From: Gammaproteobacteria bacterium RBG_16_37_9
GTDB taxonomy: Bacteria; Pseudomonadota; Gammaproteobacteria; UBA9339
DNA: 7,562 nucleotides
Assembly (NCBI GenBank): GCA_001801345.1
Contig: MGXJ01000051.1
Location: forward strand, 4,760 to 12,321
Direction: 5' to 3'
Shown in pieces: positions 1-6,465 of this stretch. A program made the position numbers and the translations under genes. Every line of letters begins with the position of its first letter. The stretch's first letter is position 1. The notes under the pieces are model-generated. The model was not told the origin of the DNA. It saw nothing but the letters and a program-made list of their open reading frames with translations, and ran no database searches.

Positions 1-1
1 A

Positions 2-877
2 ACAAATGAAATAAATGAGAAGCCATCCGAACCGGTATCTGAACCACAGGCCAGCGCTCTTAAGTTGTATTTACGCGAAATAGGTTTTTCTCCGCTATTA
101 ACTGCTAAAGAAGAAATCGAGTTAGCAAAAAAAATAAAAAAAGGTGATGCCAAAGCTCGTTGTAAAATGATTGAGAGTAATTTACGTTTGGTAGTTAAAA
201 TCGCTAAACGGTATGTAAGTAGCGGCATGGATTTGCTTGATTTGATTGAAGAAGGAAATATTGGCTTAATGAAAGCAGTAGAAAAATTTGATTCTAAGTT
301 AGGATTTCGGTTTTCCACATACGCTATTTGGTGGATTCGTCAAGTAATTGAACGTGCAATTATGAATCAAAATCGTCTTGTGCGTTTACCAGTGCACGTC
401 GTTCAAAAATTACAAAGTTATCGCAAAGCCATTCGTGAACTCAATAAAACTTTAAATCGTGAACCAACTTCTAAGGAAATCGCTCAAGCGATGAAGAAGC
501 CAGTGTTTGAAATTGAGCAGATGATGAATTTAGACAATGGTATGGTATCAATTGATGCTACTATATCTGAAGATGGTAGCGGAAATTCATTTTCTGATTC
601 TATGGTTGATACAAGCAATGTCGACCCTGCTCGGCAAATGCAAGCTGAAGCTATGGTTTGTCTAGTTGATAAATGGTTAGGTAAGTTAGATAAAATACAA
701 AGTGAAATTATCGCAAGACGTTTTGGTTTGCGTGGTTATGATAAATCTACTTTAGAGGTTGTTAGTAAGGCAATGAAAATTAATCGCGAGAAGGTGCGAC
801 AAATGCAGAATACTGGGTTGTATAAATTACGTAATATCATGCGTGAACAGGGTTTTTTTCAGGATATGTTTGAATAG
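2..877 (+). CDS. rpoS: RpoS-family RNA polymerase sigma factor (5' partial)
   Basis: This gene encodes a primary-like sigma-70 factor of the stationary-phase/general stress type, which directs RNA polymerase to stress promoters. The frame is open to the left edge, so the TTG at 65 is not the start; 291 residues are visible. After an acidic, Pro-rich remnant of region 1.1 comes region 1.2 (visible residues about 20-50, LYLREIG), region 2 with the core-binding LDLIEEGN and the -10-reading FSTYAIWWIRQ, then ERAIMNQ and RLPVHVV, which are RpoS signatures; RpoD has different residues there. Region 4.2 ends in the helix INREKVRQMQ, keeping the Arg, Glu, Arg and Gln that read the -35 element. From the LYL motif to the end it has 269 to 270 residues, like E. 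coli RpoS (330 aa overall), so about 38 or more residues probably lie outside. Region 4.2 and region 2.5 are divergent. purA follows after 18 nt. RpoH is excluded because its typical region 2 motifs are absent. Confidence 0.9.
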   Translation, partial: TNEINEKPSEPVSEPQASALKLYLREIGFSPLLTAKEEIELAKKIKKGDAKARCKMIESNLRLVVKIAKRYVSSGMDLLDLIEEGNIGLMKAVEKFDSKLGFRFSTYAIWWIRQVIERAIMNQNRLVRLPVHVVQKLQSYRKAIRELNKTLNREPTSKEIAQAMKKPVFEIEQMMNLDNGMVSIDATISEDGSGNSFSDSMVDTSNVDPARQMQAEAMVCLVDKWLGKLDKIQSEIIARRFGLRGYDKSTLEVVSKAMKINREKVRQMQNTGLYKLRNIMREQGFFQDMFE

Positions 878-878
878 A

Positions 879-884
879 GTGGAG
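879..884 (+). promoter_or_regulatory. Ribosome binding site of purA
   Basis: GTGGAG, with a GGAG core, lies 11 nt upstream of the purA ATG at 896 and immediately after the sigma-factor stop codon. The spacing is on the long side but usable. No promoter-like or terminator-like sequence fits in the 18-nt gap, so translation of purA probably begins on a transcript arriving from the sigma gene. Confidence 0.6.
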
Positions 885-895
885 AAATATAATTT

Positions 896-2188
896 ATGGC
901 CAAAAATGTAGTAATTCTTGGCGCTCAATGGGGTGATGAGGGTAAAGGTAAATTAGTAGATTTATTGACAGACCATGTTAAAGCGGTGGTTAGATTTCAA
1001 GGTGGTCATAACGCTGGACATACAGTTGTTGTCAATGGCAAAAAAACTATTTTACACCTATTGCCTTCAGGAATTTTACACGACGGTGTAGTCAACTATA
1101 TAGCCAGTGGTGTCGTATTATCTCCAGAGGCTCTAATAACCGAAATTAACGGCTTAAAAGAACAGGGGATAGATGTAGCTAAGCGACTATATATCAGCGA
1201 CGCATGTAATTTACTTTTACCCTACCACGGGGCTATCGATAAAGCTAGAGAACTGGCTTTAGGTGATAATGCTATTGGCACAACCAGGCGTGGTATTGGT
1301 CCAGCTTATGTTGATAAGGCAGCGCGCGCAGGATTGAGGGCTGGAGATTTAATTCAAATCGAAAGTTTTATTGACAAATTTACCGCTATTTTTGAGTATC
1401 ATAATTTTATTTTGCAAAATTATTACGGAGTGCCAGCTTTAGATTTTAAGCAAATGTTGGATGAGGTTTTAAGCAGCGCAGAAGTTATTCGACCATTGCT
1501 TATAGATGTGCCGGTAAAATTAAATGAACATTACAAAAATGGCGATAATGTATTGTTTGAAGGCGCTCAAGGAACATTTCTCGATATTGATCACGGCACT
1601 TACCCATTTGTAACTTCTTCTAATACGGTTGCTGGTGCCGCTTCAGTTGGTTCTGGTTTTGGTCCTCTATATTTAGATTATGTTTTAGGCGTAACCAAAG
1701 TATATGCTACTCGTGTTGGTTCCGGTCCTTTTCCTACTGAGTTAAAAGATGATGTTGGTGCTAGGCTCGCTGAGCGAGGAAATGAATTTGGCGCAACTAC
1801 CGGTAGACCAAGACGTTGTGGCTGGTTAGATATTGCATTGTTACGCAGATCAGTTTTACTCAATAGCATTACCGCACTGGGGATCACTAAATTAGATGTA
1901 TTAGATGGAATGGAAAAAATAAAAATATGTGTGGGTTATAAACTGAACGAAAAAAATATCACTATATCTCCTAGCACATTAAGAGATCTTAAGGCGTGTG
2001 AGCCAATTTATGAAGAGCTACCAGGATGGACCGAATCTACGTTTGGGGCTAAATCTTTTGATGAATTACCAAAAGCCGCCAAAGATTACATTAAACGTAT
2101 CGAAGAGTTACTACAAATACGTGTGGCATTAGTTGCAACTGGCCAAGAGCGAGATGATATTATAATTATTGAGCATCCATTTGATTAG
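896..2188 (+). CDS. purA: Adenylosuccinate synthetase
   Basis: The enzyme joins IMP and aspartate at the cost of GTP to form adenylosuccinate, the first committed step from IMP to AMP, in the cytosol. The 430-residue length matches the bacterial family (E. coli 432). The N-terminal P-loop-like motif QWGDEGKGK (11-19) carries the catalytic Asp14. QGGHNAGHT (35-43) carries the catalytic His42. GIGPAYVDKAAR (133-144) is the IMP-binding signature with Arg144. TTGRPRR (301-307) supplies the loop that binds aspartate and GTP, and TKLD (331-334) reads guanine. One oddity is Arg131 where most bacterial enzymes have Gly (GTTGRGIGP becomes GTTRRGIGP). The ATG at 896 fits the family N-terminus and has a Shine-Dalgarno sequence. 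It lies 18 nt after the sigma gene, probably in the same operon. Its last 23 bases overlap the 3' end of mfd on the other strand. Confidence 0.98.
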   Translation: MAKNVVILGAQWGDEGKGKLVDLLTDHVKAVVRFQGGHNAGHTVVVNGKKTILHLLPSGILHDGVVNYIASGVVLSPEALITEINGLKEQGIDVAKRLYISDACNLLLPYHGAIDKARELALGDNAIGTTRRGIGPAYVDKAARAGLRAGDLIQIESFIDKFTAIFEYHNFILQNYYGVPALDFKQMLDEVLSSAEVIRPLLIDVPVKLNEHYKNGDNVLFEGAQGTFLDIDHGTYPFVTSSNTVAGAASVGSGFGPLYLDYVLGVTKVYATRVGSGPFPTELKDDVGARLAERGNEFGATTGRPRRCGWLDIALLRRSVLLNSITALGITKLDVLDGMEKIKICVGYKLNEKNITISPSTLRDLKACEPIYEELPGWTESTFGAKSFDELPKAAKDYIKRIEELLQIRVALVATGQERDDIIIIEHPFD

Positions 2189-5100
2189 ATACAATAGCAT
2201 CAAGCAGCTTATCTATAAACTCGATTTTTGAGGTCTTGAGATTTACAGTAAATTCTACAGTATATGCCCCCAAAAATTTATAACTATCGCAGTGTGTTTG
2301 CATTAGTTTAATAATCACTTTGGGATCGATGGTGTAGTCAGGAGCAAATTGAATAGCTCCTTTATTTTTACCAAGCATTATTTTCAATATTCCTAATTTT
2401 TGTGCCTTTAATTTCAGCGCGGCGATTTTAAATAAGTTTTTTGTATATTCTGGCAACAAACCAAAACGATCGATCATTTCTACTTGTAGTTCATCTAGCC
2501 TATTTTGATCTTTGGCATCTGCGATTTTCTTATACAAAACCAATCTTAAATTTACATCACTTACATATTTGTCCAGAATTAAAGCTGGAATTTGTAGCTC
2601 AAGCTCGGTTTTTATTTCAGATGTTGCTGCTGAATCTAAACCTTTACCTTTTTTAAGCGCTTTAACCGCGCGCTCGAGCATTTCCATATAAAGAGTGAAG
2701 CCAATGCTTTGCATGACACCACTTTGTTTTTCTCCAAGTAGTTCGCCAGCACCGCGTATTTCTAGATCATGGGTTGCTAGAGTAAAACCTGTGCCTAAAT
2801 CTTTCATTGATACTACAGCGTCGAGGCGCTTTTTTGCATCTGTGGTTAATACTTCTTTGGGTGGAACAATTAAATAGGCATATGCCTGATGGTGTGATCT
2901 GCCAACACGCCCACGAATCTGATGCAACTGCGCCAAACCAAAACGATCAGCTCGATCGATTATAATAGTATTAGCAGTAGGAATATCAATTCCAGATTCG
3001 ATAATTGTAGTGCAAAGTAATACATTTGTTTGAAGATGGTAGAAATCGCGCATAATTTGTTCAAGCTGCTGTTTTCGCATCTGGCCATGAGCAATTGCTA
3101 AGCGAATTGTTGGTATTAAGCGCTGCAATTCACGTGCAGTTTTTTCGATTGTAGTAATATTATTATGCAAAAAATATACTTGACCACCACGCAAGGTTTC
3201 TCGCAAAATAGCTTCTTTAATTAGATGAGGCTCATACTCATGGACAAAAGTTTTAATAGCAAGACGTTTTGCTGGCGGGGTAGAAATAATTGAAAAATCT
3301 CTGATACCGGCAAAAGCCATATTCAAGGTGCGTGGGATTGGAGTAGCAGTCAAGGCAAGAATATCAATATTACTTGCTAACTGCTTAATCTGCTCTTTTT
3401 GTTTCACCCCAAATCGATGCTCCTCATCGATAATCAAGAGGCCTAAATTTTTAAAACTTATATTTTTTTGGAGTAGTTTATGGGTGCCGATAACAATATC
3501 TATTTTGCCATTTGCTAAATCTTCGACAATACCTTTCTGTTCTTTGGGATTACGAAAACGAGAAAATAACGCTATTTTAAACGGCCAAGAAGAAAAACGA
3601 TCTTGAAAATTAGTAAAATGTTGTTGCACCAGTAAAGTTGTCGGCGCAAGAATTGCAACCTGTTTGCCATTATACGCAGCCAAAAAAGCAGCTCGCATTG
3701 CCACTTCAGTTTTACCGAAACCAACATCACCGCAAATAAGCCTATCCATTGAACGCCCGGAAGTCATATCTAACATAACTTCGTCAATGGCCCGTTTTTG
3801 ATCGGGGGTTACAATAAAAGGAAATGTAGTTGCAAAGCGTTCATAATCAGCTTCAGGTTTATTAAAAGAAAAACCTTGTATCTTAAGACGGTTAGCATAA
3901 ATTTCTAATAATTCTACCGCCGTATCTCTAATTTTCTCTTGAGCCTCGCGTTTTATTTTTTCCCATTGTTTTGAACCAAGATGGTTAAGCGGAGCATGCT
4001 CGGCATCAACGCCAGTGTAGCGGCTGATCAAACCAAAAGATGTCACTGGCACATAAAGCTTCGCGGCGTTTGCATACTCTAACACTAAAAATTCAGTTTC
4101 ATGGTCATCAGTTTGAAGTTTTTGTAAGCCTAAATAACGTCCGACACCATAGTCAATATGCACAACAGGTGCGCCAATTTGTAACTCAATCAAATCATGG
4201 ATAATTGCATCTGTTTTTTGTGGAGTTGTCGTGCTTTGCCGCTGCTTGATAGCTTGCTCACCAAAAATTTGGGATTCAGTAATGATCAAAATTTCTGCAT
4301 TGTTTTCTTCCAGTATTATATGCAGCGGTTGTTCTACTTGCGCGACGGTGATAGCGCTTTTATTTGATGATTGAACAAACTCATGCCATGAATCTACTGG
4401 GGTAGGGGATATATTCGTGCCATGTAATATTTCTAATAATGCCTCGCGTCGACCAGCAGACTCAGCAATAAAAAGCATGCGAATATTTGGGTGTAAACTG
4501 ATTGCTGTTTGTAAACTAGATATTTTAGTTTTTGTATCAACATCAGATAAAATATCTTCATATTTTTTCGTTTTAAAACAATAAGGTGTCTGATTTTCAT
4601 AGTCTTTTACTTTATATTCATTATTGTTAATTATAATCTGTGGATAGTTGTTTATTAGAGTTGAAACTTGATCTGGGGAAATAAAAATATCTTGGGGAGC
4701 TAATATAGGATATGTTCGATCGTGACGCAATTGTTCGTAGCGCCTTTCTACTTCACCCCAAAAATGCAGCATGTTTTTTTCAATACCATTTACTAAAATT
4801 ACCGTAGAATTCGGCGGCAAATAATCAAATAATGTTGATGTGTGCTCAAAAAAAAGTGGGAGGTAGTATTCAATTCCTGGATGATTTTTATTCGAAGTAA
4901 TATTTTCATATACGGGACACTTTAGCGGATTACCATCGAAACGAGATCTCCACGATTGACAAAATTTATCAATTGCTTCATCGCTTAATGGAAATTCTTT
5001 AGCCGGCAGTAGTTTTATGCTATCTATATTTTTAAACGAGCGCTGCGTGTCAACATCAAAAATACGGATAGTATCAACCGCAGTGTCTAAAAGATCGATG

Positions 5101-5660
5101 CGAAACGGGTTATCGCTTCCCATTGGAAAAATATCAATAATTGAGCCTCTAACTGCAAATTCACCATGTTCCATTACTTTGGTTACACAACTATAACCAT
5201 GGCTTTCAAGTTTCTTGCGTAAAAGAATAAAATCTACATCCTCTTTGATCTCTAAGACAAAGCTATTGGTTTCGATATAGTTTTTTGGTGGTAACCGATG
5301 CATTAAGGTGGCTACATCAACAAAAACTACGCCAGAATTAAGATTAGGTAGTTGATAAAGTGATAACAATCTTTGAGAAACCACATCTTCATGTGGAGAA
5401 AAATGATCATATGGTAGCGTTTCCCATCCTGGAAAATTCAAAATTTGCGTCTTATCTTTCTGGTCGCCAAGAAAGAATCTTAGTTCCTGTTCAAGCCGGG
5501 AAGCTGTCAATATATCAGGGGTTATGACAATATATGGCTTAGTTGTTACGGTAGAGGCCAATGCTAGGCCTATGGAACAGCCATACAAATTTTGCCAACA
5601 GGTTTTTTCTGCTTCTTTTATAGAAGATTTGTGATAAAATCCTTCAAGTTCATTTTTCAT
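2166..5660 (-). CDS. mfd: Transcription-repair coupling factor Mfd
   Basis: Mfd is an ATP-dependent DNA translocase that removes RNA polymerase stalled at lesions and recruits UvrA for nucleotide excision repair. The product has 1164 residues (E. coli 1148) and is collinear with E. coli Mfd throughout. The UvrB-like N-terminal module (about 1-210) keeps the Arg pair used for UvrA contact in E. coli (R165/R181, here Arg171/Arg187), while F185 is Leu191. The CarD-like RNA-polymerase-interacting domain is near 486-560 (GVGRYLGL). The RecG-like motor follows: Walker A GDVGFGKTE with Lys650, Walker B DEEH (745-748), TATPIPR near 771, and motif VI GRVGRSHHQ near 917. The TRG motif THDLEIRGAGELLG is near 965, and the C-terminal regulatory TRCF domain is near 1030-1164. 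The start at 5660 matches the E. coli N-terminus, and no other in-frame Met lies nearby, though the Shine-Dalgarno sequence is poor. The 3' end overlaps purA by 23 bp. Confidence 0.98.
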   Translation of the reverse strand: MKNELEGFYHKSSIKEAEKTCWQNLYGCSIGLALASTVTTKPYIVITPDILTASRLEQELRFFLGDQKDKTQILNFPGWETLPYDHFSPHEDVVSQRLLSLYQLPNLNSGVVFVDVATLMHRLPPKNYIETNSFVLEIKEDVDFILLRKKLESHGYSCVTKVMEHGEFAVRGSIIDIFPMGSDNPFRIDLLDTAVDTIRIFDVDTQRSFKNIDSIKLLPAKEFPLSDEAIDKFCQSWRSRFDGNPLKCPVYENITSNKNHPGIEYYLPLFFEHTSTLFDYLPPNSTVILVNGIEKNMLHFWGEVERRYEQLRHDRTYPILAPQDIFISPDQVSTLINNYPQIIINNNEYKVKDYENQTPYCFKTKKYEDILSDVDTKTKISSLQTAISLHPNIRMLFIAESAGRREALLEILHGTNISPTPVDSWHEFVQSSNKSAITVAQVEQPLHIILEENNAEILIITESQIFGEQAIKQRQSTTTPQKTDAIIHDLIELQIGAPVVHIDYGVGRYLGLQKLQTDDHETEFLVLEYANAAKLYVPVTSFGLISRYTGVDAEHAPLNHLGSKQWEKIKREAQEKIRDTAVELLEIYANRLKIQGFSFNKPEADYERFATTFPFIVTPDQKRAIDEVMLDMTSGRSMDRLICGDVGFGKTEVAMRAAFLAAYNGKQVAILAPTTLLVQQHFTNFQDRFSSWPFKIALFSRFRNPKEQKGIVEDLANGKIDIVIGTHKLLQKNISFKNLGLLIIDEEHRFGVKQKEQIKQLASNIDILALTATPIPRTLNMAFAGIRDFSIISTPPAKRLAIKTFVHEYEPHLIKEAILRETLRGGQVYFLHNNITTIEKTARELQRLIPTIRLAIAHGQMRKQQLEQIMRDFYHLQTNVLLCTTIIESGIDIPTANTIIIDRADRFGLAQLHQIRGRVGRSHHQAYAYLIVPPKEVLTTDAKKRLDAVVSMKDLGTGFTLATHDLEIRGAGELLGEKQSGVMQSIGFTLYMEMLERAVKALKKGKGLDSAATSEIKTELELQIPALILDKYVSDVNLRLVLYKKIADAKDQNRLDELQVEMIDRFGLLPEYTKNLFKIAALKLKAQKLGILKIMLGKNKGAIQFAPDYTIDPKVIIKLMQTHCDSYKFLGAYTVEFTVNLKTSKIEFIDKLLDAIVSNQMDAQ

Positions 5661-5682
5661 AATACTTGAATCGTAGTATATT
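5654..5682 (+). promoter_or_regulatory. Candidate sigma-70 promoter of the membrane-protein gene
   Basis: TTTTCA (5654-5659, 4 of 6 to the -35 consensus), a 17-bp spacer and TATATT (5677-5682, 5 of 6 to the -10 consensus) would start transcription near 5689. That would give a leader of about 25 nt before the ATG at 5715. The -35 box falls inside the first codons of mfd on the other strand. Such matches are common by chance in AT-rich DNA; the main support is that the gene needs a promoter here because its upstream neighbour points away. Confidence 0.35.
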
Positions 5683-5698
5683 AATCAATAATGTGCAA
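5670..5698 (-). promoter_or_regulatory. Candidate promoter of mfd (weak)
   Basis: Read leftward, TTGCAC (5693-5698) is followed by 17 bp and TACGAT (5670-5675, 4 of 6 to the -10 consensus). A better -10 hexamer, TATACT (5675-5680, 5 of 6), has no good -35 partner at the usual distance. Either box would overlap the rightward promoter candidate in the same 54-bp gap, so the two directions may compete for RNA polymerase. Positional need is stronger evidence than the hexamers themselves. Confidence 0.2.
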
Positions 5699-5702
5699 TT
5701 TC

Positions 5703-5708
5703 AGGAGG
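5703..5708 (+). promoter_or_regulatory. Strong Shine-Dalgarno that sets the start at 5715
   Basis: AGGAGG (within AGGAGGGG, 5703-5710) lies 6 nt before the ATG at 5715, a near-ideal ribosome binding site. It lies downstream of the earlier in-frame ATG at 5691 and would be inside the coding region if that codon were used. The 5691 codon has no Shine-Dalgarno of its own, so 5715 is taken as the start. Confidence 0.85.
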
Positions 5709-5714
5709 GGAATT

Positions 5715-6455
5715 ATGAGTATTTTTTCTAAAAACCCATTAACCATAAAAGAGATTTGGATAACTTCTTTACAACTATATCGTAAAGTATTCACTCAAGT
5801 TTGGTATTTAGGGATGACTATTGGGATCTTTGTTACTGTTTCATTGCTATTTAACGTGTTTTATGGAACAAACGACACTAGCAGCTTTAAAGTCGCGCAC
5901 GTTATTTTACCCATATTTATAGAATTAATTGCGCTATATTTAACGTCAGTAATATTATATCGCATTTATAATATTGCTATTGAACAAGCAGTATCTTTGA
6001 AAGATTCTATGATATTTATCAACAAAAAATATTTTATAATTGCCAGTAGTATGGCAGTTATGTTTATTTTATCGATGCTAGGGACTATTGCATTTATTTT
6101 ACCCGGAGTTTTTCTCATTGTGTTATTTGCCATGGGGCAACCATTAATTTTGTTTGATAACCAAGGAATTATTGGCGCTATAAAAGGTAGCTGCAAATTA
6201 GTTTGGGGTAATTGGTGGCGAACTTTTGCTTTGATTTTTCCACTGCTATTTATCGCATACTGGATGAGTTTTTCGATGAGTCGTGTAGCTGCTACCACCG
6301 GTAAATGGTATTTTTTTGCAAGCGGTAATATGTTATTTGCAGTTTTGTTTTATCCTTTGATAACCTCCTGTAATCTAGTGATATTTAATGATTTAAAATT
6401 GCGTAGAAAGATTAGAGAAATAACTACTACAACTACACCAACTGAGAATTTATAA
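5715..6455 (+). CDS. Polytopic inner-membrane protein, YciC / GPDPase-membrane-domain-like
   Basis: A 246-residue, strongly hydrophobic protein of unknown function. Likely membrane segments lie near residues 29-50, 61-85, 106-127, 128-146, 169-187 and 201-225. There is no cleavable signal peptide; the first 28 residues are amphipathic. The best family clue is the stretch 129-171, LPGVFLIVLFAMGQPLIL followed by the acidic loop FDNQG, a GAIKGSCKLVWGN segment and WWRTF. That pattern (LPG, then a helix, then G-x-x-x-A-hydrophobic-K-x-S ending in a G-N-W-W-like turn) recalls the YciC/UPF0259 proteins and the membrane domain of glycerophosphodiester phosphodiesterases; the catalytic phosphodiesterase domain itself is absent. 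The tail is basic (LKLRRKIRE), then Thr-rich with five consecutive Thr. The start at 5715 is chosen over 5691 because of the Shine-Dalgarno sequence. It diverges from mfd and overlaps the 3' end of mnmA by 6 bp. Certainly a gene; the family assignment is from memory of motifs. Confidence 0.75.
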   Translation: MSIFSKNPLTIKEIWITSLQLYRKVFTQVWYLGMTIGIFVTVSLLFNVFYGTNDTSSFKVAHVILPIFIELIALYLTSVILYRIYNIAIEQAVSLKDSMIFINKKYFIIASSMAVMFILSMLGTIAFILPGVFLIVLFAMGQPLILFDNQGIIGAIKGSCKLVWGNWWRTFALIFPLLFIAYWMSFSMSRVAATTGKWYFFASGNMLFAVLFYPLITSCNLVIFNDLKLRRKIREITTTTTPTENL

Positions 6456-6465
6456 TTTTATAATT
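6450..6465. repeat. Two tandem copies of TTATAATT at the convergent stop codons
   Basis: TTATAATT at 6450-6457 is repeated directly at 6458-6465. The first six bases, TTATAA, are palindromic: read rightward they give the last Leu codon and the TAA stop of the membrane-protein gene, and read leftward they give the TAA stop plus the last Leu codon of mnmA. The repeat is short and may be chance in AT-rich DNA or a small slippage duplication. Confidence 0.5.

Noticed and set aside
65..67. TTG as the start of the sigma factor gene.
   Set aside because: The frame is open from base 2 and encodes residues that continue region 1.2 and a region 1.1-like acidic segment upstream, so the gene begins outside the window.
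1678..1887. Open frame of 69 codons on the minus strand.
   Set aside because: It lies wholly within purA on the opposite strand, resembles no known protein to me and has no supporting ribosome binding site that I noticed.
2131..2140. Perfect 10-bp palindrome AGTTGCAACT inside the end of purA, as a site or mfd terminator.
   Set aside because: With no loop it cannot form a stable hairpin, there is no T-run on the minus strand, and a single palindrome of this length within coding DNA is expected by chance.
2186..2215. Imperfect hairpin TAGATA / TATCTA with an inner AGC / GCT, starting at the purA stop codon, as a purA terminator.
   Set aside because: The stem is AT-rich and interrupted by a 4-nt bulge, and no T-run follows directly; the nearest is five T about ten bases later. 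It also codes for Mfd.
2241..2253. Inverted repeat ATTTAC-A-GTAAAT as an operator.
   Set aside because: It lies in the mfd coding region near its 3' end, far from any start codon, and single occurrences of such AT-rich symmetry are common.
2441..3606. Three plus-strand open frames (60-92 codons) at 2441-2656, 2695-2877 and 3328-3606.
   Set aside because: They are antisense to well-conserved mfd motor and C-terminal domains, and their residue composition looks like random antisense translation.
5691..5693. ATG at 5691 as the start of the membrane protein gene.
   Set aside because: It would place the strong AGGAGG inside the coding region and has no ribosome binding site of its own; the ATG at 5715 fits much better.
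5966..6298. A 110-codon minus-strand open frame opposite the membrane protein gene.
   Set aside because: The hydrophobic plus-strand protein with a good start site explains the open frame; the antisense frame shows no recognisable motif.
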